From assembly GCA_011523655.1 (NCBI GenBank), contig WTGH01000057.1, positions 1-48,430 on the forward strand: a stretch of DNA of 48,430 nt, written 5' to 3'. How positions within the stretch are numbered: the first letter of the stretch is position 1; every line of letters starts with the position of its first letter. The notes beneath the pieces were generated by a model. The model saw nothing but the letters and a program-made list of their open reading frames with translations. It was not told where the DNA came from and did no database searches. The position numbers and the translations under genes are program-made. The stretch comes from Rhodospirillaceae bacterium. GTDB taxonomy: Bacteria; Pseudomonadota; Alphaproteobacteria; Bin65. Shown piece by piece: positions 16,782-24,801 of the stretch.

Positions 16782-17789
16782 ATGGATGGCTCTGCAACCG
16801 CCGTACGCACAATCGCCAATTTCCGGCCCCGGCCGCCCTGGTGGGGCGGCGACCTGCAGACCCTGCGCAACGTGCTGGTCCTCCAGCGCATCGACCTGTC
16901 GCCCTGGCCGGAGGAGACCCTGCGCTTCGAGATGCCGGACGGCTCCGGCGATGTCCTCACCGGCACGCTGGCGGTCCCGCACGACGCGGCGGACCGCCCG
17001 CTGGTCATCCTGATCCACGGCCTGACCGGCTGCGAGGACAGCATCCATGTCCGGGCCAGCGCCCGCGCCCTCTTGCAGGCCGGCTATCCGGCCCTCCGCC
17101 TCAACCTGCGCGGCGCCGGCCCGACCGTGGGCCTGTGCCACGAGCAATATCACGCCGGCCGCACGGCGGACTTCCGGGCGGTGCTGCGGCAGATCCCTGA
17201 CCGGTTCGCCCGCAAAGGCCTGGCGGCGGTCGGCTATTCGTTGGGCGGCAGCATGCTGCTCAAATACCTTGGCGAGGAAGGCCGGGCCGCATCGCTTTGC
17301 GCGGCGGCCGCGGTTTCGGTACCGATCGATCTTTCCGCGGCCTGCGGCCGGTTCCACCGCCCGCGCAACTGGCTCTACAAGCGCTACCTGCTCGATCGGA
17401 TGAAGAGGGACGCGCTCCGGGCGCGGGGCGGCCTGCCCGAGCGCTGGCGCGAACCGGTGCGCTGCGCCCGAACGATCCGCGACTACGATGCCGGCTACAT
17501 CGCCCCGCGCTACGGGTTCGGCACGGCGGAGCGCTACTATGCCGAATGCTCGGCGACGCGCTTCATGCCGTCGGTCCGCGTCCCAACCCTGATCGTCCAT
17601 GCGCGCGACGATCCCTGGATTGCGCCCGAACCCTACGAGCGGTTCCGCTGGGCAGATGCGCCGGCCCTGATCCCCTGCCTGCACGACAGCGGCGGCCATG
17701 TCGGCTTCCACGGCCGCGGCAGCCGCACGACCTGGCACGACCGGCACATCCTCGCCCTGCTGCAATCCTGCGGGAAGGCCGCGGCATGA
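16782..17789 (+). CDS. Alpha/beta hydrolase, YheT-like
   Basis: The 335-aa protein has the YheT family pattern: an N-terminal FRPRPPWWGGDLQTLRN, oxyanion segment LVILIHGLTGCEDS (75-87), nucleophile elbow GYSLGGSM (Ser153), an aspartate in VHARDDPWI and histidine in SGGHVGF. It is probably a cytosolic carboxylesterase; family substrates are poorly known. The ATG at 16782 is preferred because the upstream in-frame extension is low-complexity and would overlap the divergent promoter region of the CaiB gene. Its TGA overlaps the ATG of the SAP-domain gene. Confidence 0.88.
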   Translation: MDGSATAVRTIANFRPRPPWWGGDLQTLRNVLVLQRIDLSPWPEETLRFEMPDGSGDVLTGTLAVPHDAADRPLVILIHGLTGCEDSIHVRASARALLQAGYPALRLNLRGAGPTVGLCHEQYHAGRTADFRAVLRQIPDRFARKGLAAVGYSLGGSMLLKYLGEEGRAASLCAAAAVSVPIDLSAACGRFHRPRNWLYKRYLLDRMKRDALRARGGLPERWREPVRCARTIRDYDAGYIAPRYGFGTAERYYAECSATRFMPSVRVPTLIVHARDDPWIAPEPYERFRWADAPALIPCLHDSGGHVGFHGRGSRTTWHDRHILALLQSCGKAAA

Positions 17790-18409
17790 GCACCCTGCAT
17801 CGGGGGATGAGCGTCGAGGAATTCGACAACGGGTACTTTTACGCCGCCGACCTGAAGGTCTTTGCCCGCGAGGTCGGCATTACCGTCGGCAATTTCCGCA
17901 AGATCGAACTGGAAGAGCTGATCCGGCAATTCCTGCGGACGGGGAAGGTGCCCGACCGCAAACCGGTCATGCCGCGCAAGGCAGGCGAGCCGCGCGACCG
18001 GCTGGAGCCCGACACGGTCGTCGCCAACTATGTCGACGACAGGCAAACCAAGGCCTTCTTGCTGGAACTCGTCCATGCCGAGGCGCCAGGACTCGGTCGA
18101 AAGTCGGGACAGTGGTACTGGCTCAACGACTGGCGGCGCCAGAAGCAGGCGGCGCAGGCGCGCTTCACCTATCGCGACCTTGCGGTGCGTCTGCGCGAAC
18201 TGATGCAGACCGAAGGCCGCTTCCCGCAGATTCCCGCAGCGCGCATGAACAACTTCATCACGGATTTCAGGGCCGATCCGGCCAATGCCGGCATCTCGAG
18301 GAAAGACGCGCTCAAGGCCTGGAACTGGCTGAAGGCGCAACCGGGACCGAAGACGTATGCCGAATATCGTCGCCTGACCGTCACGAAAGCGCCGGACGGT
18401 TCAAGCTAA
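17786..18409 (+). CDS. SAP-domain-like small protein
   Basis: The 207-aa basic protein begins MSTLHRGMSVEEFDNGYFYAADLKVFAREVG-like sequence. Residues 17-55 (FYAADLKVFAREVG, RKIELEELIRQFL) resemble a SAP-like helix-extension-helix motif used for nucleic-acid binding. The middle part has a SGQWYWLNDWRRQKQAAQARFTYRDLAVRL-type segment seen in DUF6434-type proteins. It is translationally coupled to the upstream hydrolase (ATGA). Nothing further in the sequence shows its role. I am confident that it is a gene, less so about nucleic-acid binding. Confidence 0.7.
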   Translation: MSTLHRGMSVEEFDNGYFYAADLKVFAREVGITVGNFRKIELEELIRQFLRTGKVPDRKPVMPRKAGEPRDRLEPDTVVANYVDDRQTKAFLLELVHAEAPGLGRKSGQWYWLNDWRRQKQAAQARFTYRDLAVRLRELMQTEGRFPQIPAARMNNFITDFRADPANAGISRKDALKAWNWLKAQPGPKTYAEYRRLTVTKAPDGSS

Positions 18410-18420
18410 GGCAGGAGAGA

Positions 18421-20055
18421 TCAACCCGCCGCCTGTTCGCGCAATCTGAACTTCTGGATTTTGCCGGTCGAGGTCTTGGGCAGCTCGCCGAACACGACGG
18501 CGGTCGGGCATTTGTAGTGCGCCAGCCGGCCGCGGCACCATTCGATGACCGCCGCCTCGGTGAGCGTCGCGCCGGGGCGCAGCCCGACGAAGGCGCAGGG
18601 CGTCTCCTCCCATTTCTCGTGCGGCTTGGCGACGACCGCGGCCTCAGCGATATCCGGGTGGGCGTAGAGTGCAGCCTCGACTTCGATGGACGAGATGTTC
18701 TCGCCGCCGGAAATGATGATGTCCTTGGAACGGTCGCGGATCTGGACATAGCCGTCGGGATGCCAGACCGCGAGGTCGCCGGTATGGAACCAGCCGCCCC
18801 TGAACGCGGCCTCGGTCGCCTTCGGGTTCTTGAGATAGCCTTTCATGATCGAGTTGCCGCGATGGAGGATCTCGCCCATCGTCTTCCCGTCGCGCGGCAC
18901 CGGCTCCAGGGTTTCCGGGTCGGCCACGATCATGCCGCCGTCCATGGTCGGATAGGCCACGCCCTGGCGCGCCTGCCGCTCGGCCAGCGCACTGGCGGCG
19001 AGGCCCTCCCAGTCCTCCTGCCAGGCGCAATGGGAGCTTGGCCCGAACGCCTCGGTGAGGCCGTAGACATGGGTCACGTCGAAGCCCAGCTTCGCGATGC
19101 CTTCGAGGACCGCGGGCGCCGGCGCAGAACCCGCGGTGTACACCTTGACGGACTGATCGAACGGCACCCGGTCCTCCTCAGGCGCGTTGATCAGGGTGGA
19201 GAGCACGATCGGCGCGCCGCACATGTGGGTGACGCCGTTGTCGGCGATGGATTGGAAAATCGCCCGCGCCTCGACCTTGCGCAGGCCGACATGGGTGCCG
19301 CCCATGATCGCGACGCTCCACGGAAAGCACCAGCCGGCGGCGTGGAACATCGGCAGGGTCCACAGATAGACCGGCCGGTGCGGCATCGCCCAGGTCACCG
19401 CGTTGCCGAGCGCCTCCATGTAGACGCCGCGGGCGTGGAAGACGACGCCCTTCGGGTCGCCCGTGGTGCCGGAGGTGTACGACAGTGCGATGGCCTGCCA
19501 TTCGTCCTCGATGCCGGGCCAGTCGTAATCCGGGTCGCCTTCGGCGATCAGCGCTTCGTAGTCCAGATCGCCCAGCCGTTTGCCGCCGGGCCCCTCGCTA
19601 TCGTCGATATCGATCACCAGCGGCCTGACCTTGGCCAGACCGAGGGCGGCCTCGATGGTCGGCGCGAACTCGGTGTCGGTCAGCAGCACCTTGGCCCCGC
19701 CGTGATCGAGAATGAAGGCGATGATCGCCGCATCGAGCCGGATGTTGAGCGGATTGAGCACGGCGCCGATCATTGGCACGCCGAAATGGGCCTCCAGGCT
19801 CTCCGGCGTGTTCGCGCCCATCAACGCCACCGTATCGCCGACGCCGATCCCGCGCTTCGCCAGCGCGCTCGCCAGCCTGACCGAGCGCTCGTGCTGCTCG
19901 GCATAGGTGAAGCGCCGCGCGCCATGGATCATCGCGGTCCGGCCGGGATAGGTTTCCGCCGCCCGCTCCACGAACCGGCTCGGATGCATCGGCATGTAGT
20001 TGGCGGGGTTCTTGTCGAGATCGGTCTCGAACGGGTTCCTGCCGGCTGCGCTCAT
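18421..20055 (-). CDS. AMP-forming acyl-CoA synthetase
   Basis: The 544-aa protein belongs to the ANL family. P-loop SYTSGTTGDPKGVVF, VYGLTEAFGPS, GWFHTGDLAVWHPDGYVQI, RSKDIIISGGENIS and the C-terminal lysine motif LPKTSTGKIQKFRLR are all intact. It converts a carboxylate to acyl-CoA via acyl-adenylate. The MFHAAGWCFPW segment and length resemble medium-chain and DmdB-type ligases rather than acetyl-CoA synthetase. The start at 20055 has GGGAGG upstream. It is the last gene of an operon with a GlcF-like protein, a flavoprotein and a racemase homologue (gaps 28, 22 and 34 bp), so it may activate the acid these make. The substrate is unknown. Confidence 0.9.
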   Translation of the reverse strand: MSAAGRNPFETDLDKNPANYMPMHPSRFVERAAETYPGRTAMIHGARRFTYAEQHERSVRLASALAKRGIGVGDTVALMGANTPESLEAHFGVPMIGAVLNPLNIRLDAAIIAFILDHGGAKVLLTDTEFAPTIEAALGLAKVRPLVIDIDDSEGPGGKRLGDLDYEALIAEGDPDYDWPGIEDEWQAIALSYTSGTTGDPKGVVFHARGVYMEALGNAVTWAMPHRPVYLWTLPMFHAAGWCFPWSVAIMGGTHVGLRKVEARAIFQSIADNGVTHMCGAPIVLSTLINAPEEDRVPFDQSVKVYTAGSAPAPAVLEGIAKLGFDVTHVYGLTEAFGPSSHCAWQEDWEGLAASALAERQARQGVAYPTMDGGMIVADPETLEPVPRDGKTMGEILHRGNSIMKGYLKNPKATEAAFRGGWFHTGDLAVWHPDGYVQIRDRSKDIIISGGENISSIEVEAALYAHPDIAEAAVVAKPHEKWEETPCAFVGLRPGATLTEAAVIEWCRGRLAHYKCPTAVVFGELPKTSTGKIQKFRLREQAAG

Positions 20056-20089
20056 CCGATCCTCCCTGAGGCAAACTGCTGCCGCGAAC

Positions 20090-20782
20090 TTAGCCCGGAT
20101 AGGCCGCAAGCCCAAACATCGAGGCGCGGGCGATGGCGTCGACGTGGAGGAGCGCGCCGTCGATGGTCGGATAGCCGGGATCGCGACCGTCGAAGGCGAC
20201 GAACAGGTCGGTGCCGGCGAGCAGGACCGCTTCCGCGCCCTGGCGCTCGACGAGATCGCGGCCGATCCGGAACAGGGTCGCGCGTCCGTCTTCGCTGACC
20301 GCGCCGGCCCTGGCGAGCGCTATGTAGACGTCGTTCGTCGTCTGCAGATCGTCGCCTTCCGGGATCACCGTCCCGATATCGGACAGGGCGCCGTAGATGC
20401 CGCTGGTCATCGCGACCGCCGTGCCGATCAGGCCGATCCGCGAGACGCCGCGCGCCCGCAGCCCGGCGGCGATGGCCGGCGCCACGTTGAGCACCGGCAG
20501 CGGCGAGACCGGCGCGAATTCGTCGAAACAGAAATGCCCGCCGATCGAGGTGATCGCCACCGCGTCGGCGCCGGCCCCCTTCAGCCGCGCCGTCAGCGCC
20601 GCGTATTCCCGGGCCTGCGCTTCGGCTCTGCCGGCGATGGCGTTGGCCGCCAGCGTGTGGACATGGGCATGGACGATGGTGAGCTCCAGGCGCCGGTCCT
20701 CGGCCTCGTGGCGCCGCACCAGGTGCCGGTAGTAGAATTCGGTCGCGGCCGGCCCGATGCCGCCGATCAGTCCGATATGCAT
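20090..20782 (-). CDS. Aspartate/glutamate racemase superfamily protein lacking the usual cysteines
   Basis: The 230-aa protein begins MHIGLIGGIGPAATEFYYRHLV, the standard N-terminus of the Asp/Glu racemase family. Cofactor-free racemases use two cysteines, in C-N-T and G-C-T-E contexts. Here the first region reads AITSIGGHFCFDEF and the second LLAGTDLFVAF, so both canonical positions appear replaced (Thr or Ile, and Gly); one cysteine remains in HFCF. A conventional two-base racemase mechanism is therefore doubtful, and a lyase, isomerase or binding role is possible. It lies between the flavoprotein and acyl-CoA synthetase in one operon. Confidence 0.75.
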   Translation of the reverse strand: MHIGLIGGIGPAATEFYYRHLVRRHEAEDRRLELTIVHAHVHTLAANAIAGRAEAQAREYAALTARLKGAGADAVAITSIGGHFCFDEFAPVSPLPVLNVAPAIAAGLRARGVSRIGLIGTAVAMTSGIYGALSDIGTVIPEGDDLQTTNDVYIALARAGAVSEDGRATLFRIGRDLVERQGAEAVLLAGTDLFVAFDGRDPGYPTIDGALLHVDAIARASMFGLAAYPG

Positions 20783-20804
20783 GGGTGCCCCGCCTCCAAA
20801 GTCC

Positions 20805-22319
20805 TCAATAGATGCCGTAGCGGCCCGGCGCGATGACGCAGTTGGGATCGAGCGCGCGCTTGATCGCGGCGCAGGCGTCGCGGAACGACGGCATCAGCTT
20901 GTCCATGTGGAAATCCTGCCAGTCGACCGGCGCCCGGCCGACCGCGACGCCGCGGGCGTAGAAGGCGTCGGCGAGCGCCCGGTAGGCGGCGTCGGCGCGG
21001 GCGCACTCGTCCGGGTCCTCCCGGTTGAAGGAGATGACGTGCAGGCCGCGGGCGAAACGCGGCCCGGCGACGTTCATCACCTGGTAGTCGAGCCCGTTGG
21101 CCTCGTAGATGGCGCGGCCGAGCTTCTGGAATTCGTTGGCGGTCTTGCCGTCCATCGGCGTGCCCGGCGTGAACCAGGCGTTGCCGCCGCCCGGCCGCCA
21201 TTTCAGCAGGCCGAGCTCGGTCAGCGTCGGCTCGCCGGAGAAGGAAGCGACGGCGCACGCGAGCGCCGGTTTTTCCAGCGCCTCATCATGCGGGATGTAG
21301 GTCGCCTTGCCGGAGGCGCAGAAATGGTCGACGACGCGCTGGATCTGCGGCTCCATCGCGTCCATCGACGGGCCGTAGAAGGCGCCGGAGACCGTCCAGG
21401 CGCCCAGTCCGTGCTCCCGTTGCAGCGCCTTGCGCGCCTCGTCGCTGATCGATTCGCGGCCGTTCGAGGCCGCGTAGGCCGGGCTCGGTACCTCACTGCC
21501 GATCAGGTAAAGGTCGTTGGCGACGCGGAACAGGGTCGGCACGAAGTTCGACATCTTGAGCGGCCGGCACAGCTCGACGATTTCCTCGAGGTCGCCGTCG
21601 TCCGGGAAGGCGAAATGGAAGGAACGGATCGCCGGCGGCCGCGGCAGCAGCCAGACGCCGAGCCGGGTGACGATGCCGTAGTTCGATTGCGCGAACAGCC
21701 CGTCCAGGATCGGCCCGAAGGAATATTTCGAGACGTGCCAGTTGACGAGGTCGTCGGCCTCGATCGAGCCGTCGCCGGTGCGGATGACGTCGCCGGTGCC
21801 GAGCACCACCTCCATGCCGCAACTGAAGCCGAAATGGTCGAAATAGGGGCCGTAGCCGGCGCCCTTGTCGAGGGCGTTGCCGATCATGCCGCCCTGGGGC
21901 GGGCCGGAGGTCGTCGAGTTCATCCATTGGCCGCCGCGCCGCTTCAATTCGTCGGCGAGCATCTGGAAGCTGACCCCGGGCTCGACGGCGGCGAAGCCGA
22001 GCCGGTCGTCGATTTCGAGGATCCGGTTCATGCGCCGGCCGAGATCCAGCACCGCCATGCCCGCGGCCGGGGCGGAGCGGGTGCCGAGGCCCATATTGTT
22101 GCCGGTCGAGGTCGGGAACAGCGCCACCTTGTGCAGGTTGGCGAGCCGGACCAGGGCGGCGACCTCCTCCGTCGAGCCGGGATAGAGCACCGCCGCCGGC
22201 CGCCGGTCGCCGCCCGGCATGGTGTTCTCGCCGTAGCGGACCAGCGTCTCCTCCGCGGTGTTGACATGTTCGGCGCCGAGGCCGCCCGCGGCGTCGTTCA
22301 GAAAGGCGTCCATGCTCAT
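20805..22319 (-). CDS. VAO-type FAD-linked oxidoreductase, 4-cresol dehydrogenase-like
   Basis: The 504-aa flavoprotein has a PCMH-type FAD-binding domain (VLYPGSTEEVAALVRLANLH, FPTSTGNNMGLGTRS, FAAVEPGVSFQMLADELK, GGMIGNALDKGAGYGPYFDH) and the pattern YSFGPILDGLFAQSNYGIVTRLG that marks the 4-cresol dehydrogenase/vanillyl-alcohol oxidase group. It ends CVIAPGRYGIY as those proteins do. Such enzymes oxidise para-alkylphenols or similar alcohols. RBS GGGAGGGACGCG supports ATG 22319. It is 28 bp downstream of a GlcF-like iron-sulfur protein, which could accept its electrons. Substrate and partner are inferred. Confidence 0.88.
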   Translation of the reverse strand: MSMDAFLNDAAGGLGAEHVNTAEETLVRYGENTMPGGDRRPAAVLYPGSTEEVAALVRLANLHKVALFPTSTGNNMGLGTRSAPAAGMAVLDLGRRMNRILEIDDRLGFAAVEPGVSFQMLADELKRRGGQWMNSTTSGPPQGGMIGNALDKGAGYGPYFDHFGFSCGMEVVLGTGDVIRTGDGSIEADDLVNWHVSKYSFGPILDGLFAQSNYGIVTRLGVWLLPRPPAIRSFHFAFPDDGDLEEIVELCRPLKMSNFVPTLFRVANDLYLIGSEVPSPAYAASNGRESISDEARKALQREHGLGAWTVSGAFYGPSMDAMEPQIQRVVDHFCASGKATYIPHDEALEKPALACAVASFSGEPTLTELGLLKWRPGGGNAWFTPGTPMDGKTANEFQKLGRAIYEANGLDYQVMNVAGPRFARGLHVISFNREDPDECARADAAYRALADAFYARGVAVGRAPVDWQDFHMDKLMPSFRDACAAIKRALDPNCVIAPGRYGIY

Positions 22320-22347
22320 CGCGTCCCTCCCCCGTCGGCGCCCCACT

Positions 22348-23748
22348 CTACCAGATGGCCGCGCCGGGAGTACCGCCCGAAGACTCATCCGGGGGCAGCG
22401 GCGAGGCGCCCTGCGCTCCGGTCGGGGCCGCCGCCTGCTTCCGGGCGACGGATTCCGGCAATGGGATCTCGCGCAACGCTTCGGGCAGCGGGCCGCCGGT
22501 CGCCCAGTCGAGCAGTTCGGCGGTGTGCAGCAGCGGCAGGCCGGCGAAGCGGCCGAGCTGGGCGAGGCATCCGAGATTGCCCGCCGCCACCGCCGCCGCG
22601 CCGGTGCTTTCGATATGCGCCGCCTTGCGCCGGCCCAGCGCCTCCGCCATCTCCGGCTGGAGCATGTTGTAGGCGCCGGCCGACCCGCAGCAGAAATGGC
22701 CTTCCGGCACGTCGCGGACGTCGAAGCCGGCGGCCCGCAGCAGGGCGCGGGGCCGGCTGCGGATCTTCTGGGCGTGCTGGAGCGAGCAGGCGTCGTGATA
22801 GGCGACCGTGAGCGGCACGGCGGTTTCCGGCAAGTGCAGGTCTTCCGGCGCCAGCAGTTCGGTGACGTCGCGGGCGATGGCGGCGATCGCGGCGGCCTTG
22901 TCACGCCGGGCCGGATCGCCCGCGAACAGCCGCGCGTAGTCCTTGACCACCGTCCCGCAGCCCGAGGCGTTGACGACCACGGCGTCCAGCCCGCCGGCCT
23001 CCAGCTCGGCGTGCCAGGCGTCGACGTTGCGCGCCGCCGCCGCGCGCGCCATGTCCGCCTTGCCCATATGCAGGGTGAAGGCGCCGCAGCAACCGGCCTC
23101 CAGCGGCACGACGACCTCGATGCCGTGCCGGGTCAGCAGCCGGACCGTTGCCGCGTTGATCGCCGGCGCCAGCGCCTGCTGGACGCAGCCCTGAAGTAAT
23201 GCGACCCGCATCCGGCGCGCGCCTTCGGCCGGGTGGACGCCGCTCAGGTCCTGCGCGCGCGGCAGGGCAGCCGGCGCGAGTCCGACCAGGGTGCGCAGGC
23301 GGCCCGGCAGCAGGGCCCGGACCGGCCGGGCCAGCCTTGCGAGCCGGGTCATGCGGGCGAAGCGCGCGGGGTCGGTGACGGTGCGGGCGACCAGCCGGCG
23401 CAGCAGCCGGTCGGCGAGCGGCCGGCGGTAGTTCTCCTCGATATAGGCGCGGGCGATGTCGGCGAGATGGAGATAGTCGACGTCGACTGCACAGGTCGTC
23501 ATGCAGGCGTTGCAGGACAGGCACGAATCGATATGGCCGACCGTCCTGGCATCGGGCCGGCCGCCCGTCTCCAGCATGGCGCGGATCAGGTCGATGCGCC
23601 CGCGCGGCGCCTCGTTCTCGTCCCGGGTCAGCACATAGGTCGGGCACACCGCCGTGCAGAAGCCGTAGTGCACGCAGGTCCGCAAAATGCCGTCAGCCGC
23701 GGCAATCTCCGGATCGGCAAGCTGGTCAGTGGTGAAGTGGGTTTGCAT
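22348..23748 (-). CDS. glcF: GlcF-like iron-sulfur subunit (glycolate oxidase type)
   Basis: The 466-aa protein has two N-terminal 4Fe-4S motifs (CVHYGFCTAVCP near residue 25 and CLSCNACMTTC near 76) and two CCG-type domains (AGCCGAFTLHMG and FCCGSAGAYNML), plus SGCGTVV. This is the glycolate oxidase GlcF pattern, an electron-transfer subunit that docks a D-2-hydroxyacid flavoprotein. GlcD and GlcE are absent from the window; instead a VAO-type flavoprotein follows directly. It heads a four-gene minus-strand operon. The gene symbol reflects the family; the physiological substrate may not be glycolate. Confidence 0.9.
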   Translation of the reverse strand: MQTHFTTDQLADPEIAAADGILRTCVHYGFCTAVCPTYVLTRDENEAPRGRIDLIRAMLETGGRPDARTVGHIDSCLSCNACMTTCAVDVDYLHLADIARAYIEENYRRPLADRLLRRLVARTVTDPARFARMTRLARLARPVRALLPGRLRTLVGLAPAALPRAQDLSGVHPAEGARRMRVALLQGCVQQALAPAINAATVRLLTRHGIEVVVPLEAGCCGAFTLHMGKADMARAAAARNVDAWHAELEAGGLDAVVVNASGCGTVVKDYARLFAGDPARRDKAAAIAAIARDVTELLAPEDLHLPETAVPLTVAYHDACSLQHAQKIRSRPRALLRAAGFDVRDVPEGHFCCGSAGAYNMLQPEMAEALGRRKAAHIESTGAAAVAAGNLGCLAQLGRFAGLPLLHTAELLDWATGGPLPEALREIPLPESVARKQAAAPTGAQGASPLPPDESSGGTPGAAIW

Positions 23749-24058
23749 GGGCGGGGCCGCGGGTCAGGGACCGAAGGAAGGCACGGGCGGCCGGTGCCGG
23801 GTAACGGGAACCGGGAACTTGACGCAGTTCTTCCGGCCTCTTTTCGCGGCCGGTTCCTCGCGCTCTCACCCCTAATCGTCATATCGACCGGAGCGGTCCG
23901 CAAGGACCGCGGAGCGGAGATATCTTTCCGCGACGGAGCAAGGAAGAAGCACCGCGCGGAAAAGATTTCTCCGCTATGCGCCTTCGGCGCTTCGGTCGAA
24001 ATGACGGTTGAGGGGTAAGAGCGGGGGAACAATCAGCCGGCCCGGCAGCCTTGTCCGT
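23749..24058. other. 310-bp non-coding gap holding a palindromic element
   Basis: No gene was found. The left 110 bases are the upstream region of glcF. The rest is almost filled by the inverted repeat at 23862-24022, and then the end of the small antitoxin-like gene. Confidence 0.7.
23862..24022. repeat. Long imperfect inverted repeat (palindromic intergenic element)
   Basis: The left arm (from GCTCTCACCCCTAATCGTCA, then CGACCGGAGCG and AGCGGAGATATCTTTCCGCG) matches the reverse complement of the right arm (GCTCTTACCCCT, CGTCATTTCGACCGAAGCG, AGCGGAGAAATCTTTTCCGCG) over roughly 65 bp, with about 30 bases between. It is unrelated in sequence to the 1791 and 9490 repeats. No transposase gene or target duplication is apparent. 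Confidence 0.8.
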
Positions 24059-24247
24059 CTACCGACCGCCGGTCTTTTCAAGTTCTGCAAACATCGCGGC
24101 GGCCGTAACGAAGCGCGCCCTGCCGGCTTTCACGATCTCCTCCGCCTCGGCCATGGCCGCCCGGGTCTCGGCATTGGGCGCCTTGAGTTCCGGCGGAAAC
24201 GTCCGGTCCGCGGTGATTTCGGCGAGGCGTTCCTTCGAAACGGGCAT
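24059..24247 (-). CDS. RelB/DinJ-like antitoxin without adjacent toxin
   Basis: The 62-aa product has a C-terminal half (KAPNAETRAAMAEAEEIVK, then RFVTAAAMFAELEK) that matches the toxin-neutralising tail of RelB/DinJ-type antitoxins. The N-terminal 20 residues are short and do not form a clear ribbon-helix-helix domain. The start has AGGAGA upstream and is 12 bp after the dioxygenase beta gene stop, so it probably shares that transcript. No RelE/YafQ-like toxin lies on either side; downstream is only the palindromic element. It may be a remnant or an orphan antitoxin. Confidence 0.55.
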   Translation of the reverse strand: MPVSKERLAEITADRTFPPELKAPNAETRAAMAEAEEIVKAGRARFVTAAAMFAELEKTGGR

Positions 24248-24259
24248 GACGCCGTTCTC

Positions 24260-24799
24260 CTACAACCACCACTGGATCACATAGTCGAACGGGCCCTCGG
24301 CGTTGAGCAGGTCGACGCGCTGGAGGCGGATGCGGTAGGCGCCCTCCCTGTCCCCGTCTTTCACCAGTTCGTGGCGGTATTTGCCGGCGAAATGGCGAAC
24401 CTCGTAGCGCAGATATTCCGAGCAGTGGAATTTCGAGCGCACAGTCAGGTCGCCGTTCGCCGCCACGCTCTCGATCACCACGTTGGAGACGACATGGCTC
24501 AGCCGGTTGGGCGGGCTCTGGGACCAGGCGTGGGGATGGGTGTTGCGCCGGATGCGCACCCGCATCAGGTCGAGGTCTTCCCAGAAAATGTTGGGCACGC
24601 CGTCGCCCTGCGCCTGGTCGGCGCGGGCCGGCATCCAGTAGCGGCCGTCCGGCGTAAACAGGGCGAGCCAGTCGTCCCACCTGCCGTCGTCCAGGATCTC
24701 CGCCTGGCGGTAGAGGAAGGCCTCGACGGCGCGCTGGGTGTCGAAATCGACCTGCGCGGCGGTCAGCGGGGCGGCGGCTCTCGCGTCGGCGTCCGGCAT
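24260..24799 (-). CDS. Aromatic-ring-hydroxylating dioxygenase beta subunit
   Basis: The 179-aa protein has the SnoaL/NTF2-like small-subunit pattern: QRAVEAFLYRQAEILDDGRWDDWLALFTPDGRYWMPA, later RIRRNTHPHAWSQSPPNRLSHVVSN and YRIRLQRVDLLNAEGPFDYVIQWWL at the C-terminus. The beta subunit is structural in alpha3-beta3 Rieske oxygenases. It starts two bases after the alpha subunit stop, so both are coupled. Ferredoxin and reductase genes are not in the window and must be supplied from elsewhere. Confidence 0.88.
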   Translation of the reverse strand: MPDADARAAAPLTAAQVDFDTQRAVEAFLYRQAEILDDGRWDDWLALFTPDGRYWMPARADQAQGDGVPNIFWEDLDLMRVRIRRNTHPHAWSQSPPNRLSHVVSNVVIESVAANGDLTVRSKFHCSEYLRYEVRHFAGKYRHELVKDGDREGAYRIRLQRVDLLNAEGPFDYVIQWWL

Positions 24800-24801
24800 C
24801 C

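Noticed and set aside
17698..20298. 866-aa plus-strand open frame
   Set aside because: It crosses the hydrolase, SAP gene and the antisense of the acyl-CoA synthetase; no family features.
20805..22904. 699-aa form of the flavoprotein
   Set aside because: The extra 195 residues overlap glcF in another frame; ATG 22319 has a clear RBS and gives the family N-terminus.
1791..24022. Palindromic repeats as CRISPR or attachment sites
   Set aside because: There are no regularly spaced short repeats with unique spacers, no cas genes, and no tRNA or integrase nearby.
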